A stretch of 64,000 bases of DNA from Brucella rhizosphaerae (GTDB taxonomy: Bacteria; Pseudomonadota; Alphaproteobacteria; Rhizobiales; Rhizobiaceae), in NCBI RefSeq assembly GCF_002252475.1, contig NZ_NNRK01000029.1:62001-126000 (forward strand), read 5' to 3'. This document shows positions 63,745 to 64,000 of the stretch, piece by piece. The notes beneath the pieces are model-generated. The model did not search any database. It saw only the letters and a list, made by a program, of their open reading frames with translations, and was not told the DNA's origin. The stretch's first letter is position 1. Each line of letters starts with the position of its first letter. The translations under genes and the position numbers were made by a program.

Positions 63745-64000
63745 ATGCGCAATGAAGACATTCCCGTCATTCGCCGCATTCCCACCAACCGCGAAGATGT
63801 ATTTGCTTTTGCAATCGAAGGGCATCTCAATGATGCAGCCCTTGAAAACCTTTATGGTCTGCTCGATGCCGCTTATGAAGGTCATGATGAAATCGACCTC
63901 CTCATTCGACTGACCGGCTATGAAGGCGTCGACTGGGGCTCTGCATTTTCAGAAAGCATGCTGTCCATGCGCGCTAAGTCGCTACGCCATCTGCGACGTT
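63745..64000 (+). CDS. SpoIIAA/STAS-like protein, N-terminal part (cut by window edge)
   Basis: Eighty-five codons run from the ATG at 63745 (GGAGG upstream) off the right edge. The start MRNEDIPVIRRIPTNREDVF is followed by AIEGHLNDAALENLYGLL and IDLLIRLTGYEGVDWGSAFS, which match the SpoIIAA-like (DUF3478) fold: a short strand, the GKL/GHL-NDAD-like helix, then the LLIRLTGFEG strand. Such proteins are small cytoplasmic members of unknown role. The missing C-terminal part would settle the family; the assignment is moderate. Confidence 0.65.
   Translation, partial: MRNEDIPVIRRIPTNREDVFAFAIEGHLNDAALENLYGLLDAAYEGHDEIDLLIRLTGYEGVDWGSAFSESMLSMRAKSLRHLRR

Overview
The window looks like a chromosomal segment of an alphaproteobacterium in the Brucellaceae (Ochrobactrum/Brucella type, Rhizobiales). 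This is inferred from the moderate GC, a single fused SecD-SecF protein, a BA14K-family protein, DUF1127 and entericidin micro-proteins, an Frc-type sugar transporter, the cobalt-dependent B12 genes and rhizobial-style intergenic palindromes. No search was run. There are no phage genes, transposases, CRISPR arrays or rRNA; one tRNA-Lys(CTT) is present.

Layout. 0-3.3 kb: cobalt uptake (cbtB-cbtA, cut by the left edge) under a cobalamin riboswitch, a PAP2 phosphatase with a very AT-rich promoter region, and cobQ. 3.4-5.5 kb: acyl-CoA dehydrogenase plus mmsB, a valine catabolism pair. 5.6-7.7 kb: a possible structured RNA, a GT39-type glycosyltransferase and an entericidin. 8-13.4 kb: a LysR regulator divergent from a DUF1127 gene, then a GlxA/GbdR-like regulator with a dimethylglycine/sarcosine dehydrogenase-like enzyme. 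13.4-23.7 kb: secreted small protein, MscS channel, SecDF, a YbaL/Kef-type antiporter, a UPF0104 membrane protein and an RBBP9-like hydrolase. 23.7-26.5 kb: sulfate uptake (sbp-cysT-cysW) without cysA. 27-32.7 kb: a TerC-CBS protein with an unusual leader, DedA, tRNA-Lys, an EamA transporter, an EF-hand protein and a FucU/RbsD mutarotase. 32.9-40.4 kb: a large membrane-anchored protein of unknown role and a sugar locus (SDR, ATPase, permease, binding protein; divergent Gfo/Idh/MocA dehydrogenase). The binding-protein gene carries an in-frame amber stop. 40.4-45.2 kb: btuB-btuF-btuC-btuD under a second cobalamin riboswitch. 45.3-50.3 kb: an HlyD-RbbA-YhhJ type exporter. 50.7-64 kb: mostly housekeeping and accessory enzymes (GHL10 hydrolase, UspA, PPOX-like protein, PhzF, Nudix, EEP nuclease, BA14K protein, aminotransferase, ilvC, TetR, kup, pdxJ) and a partial SpoIIAA-like gene at the right edge.

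The clearest physiological theme is vitamin B12: cobalt import, cobyric acid synthase and cobalamin import, with two of the three units under riboswitches. Non-coding content is also notable. Two copies of a ~160-nt double-palindrome element, at least two other families of dispersed palindromic repeats, and several candidate RNA leaders are visible. I did not find a clear-cut novel defence or biosynthetic system. The least explained items are the TerC leader with its 59-codon ORF, the structured RNA candidate near 5.7 kb, the hairpin cluster near 50.5 kb and the split sugar-binding protein.
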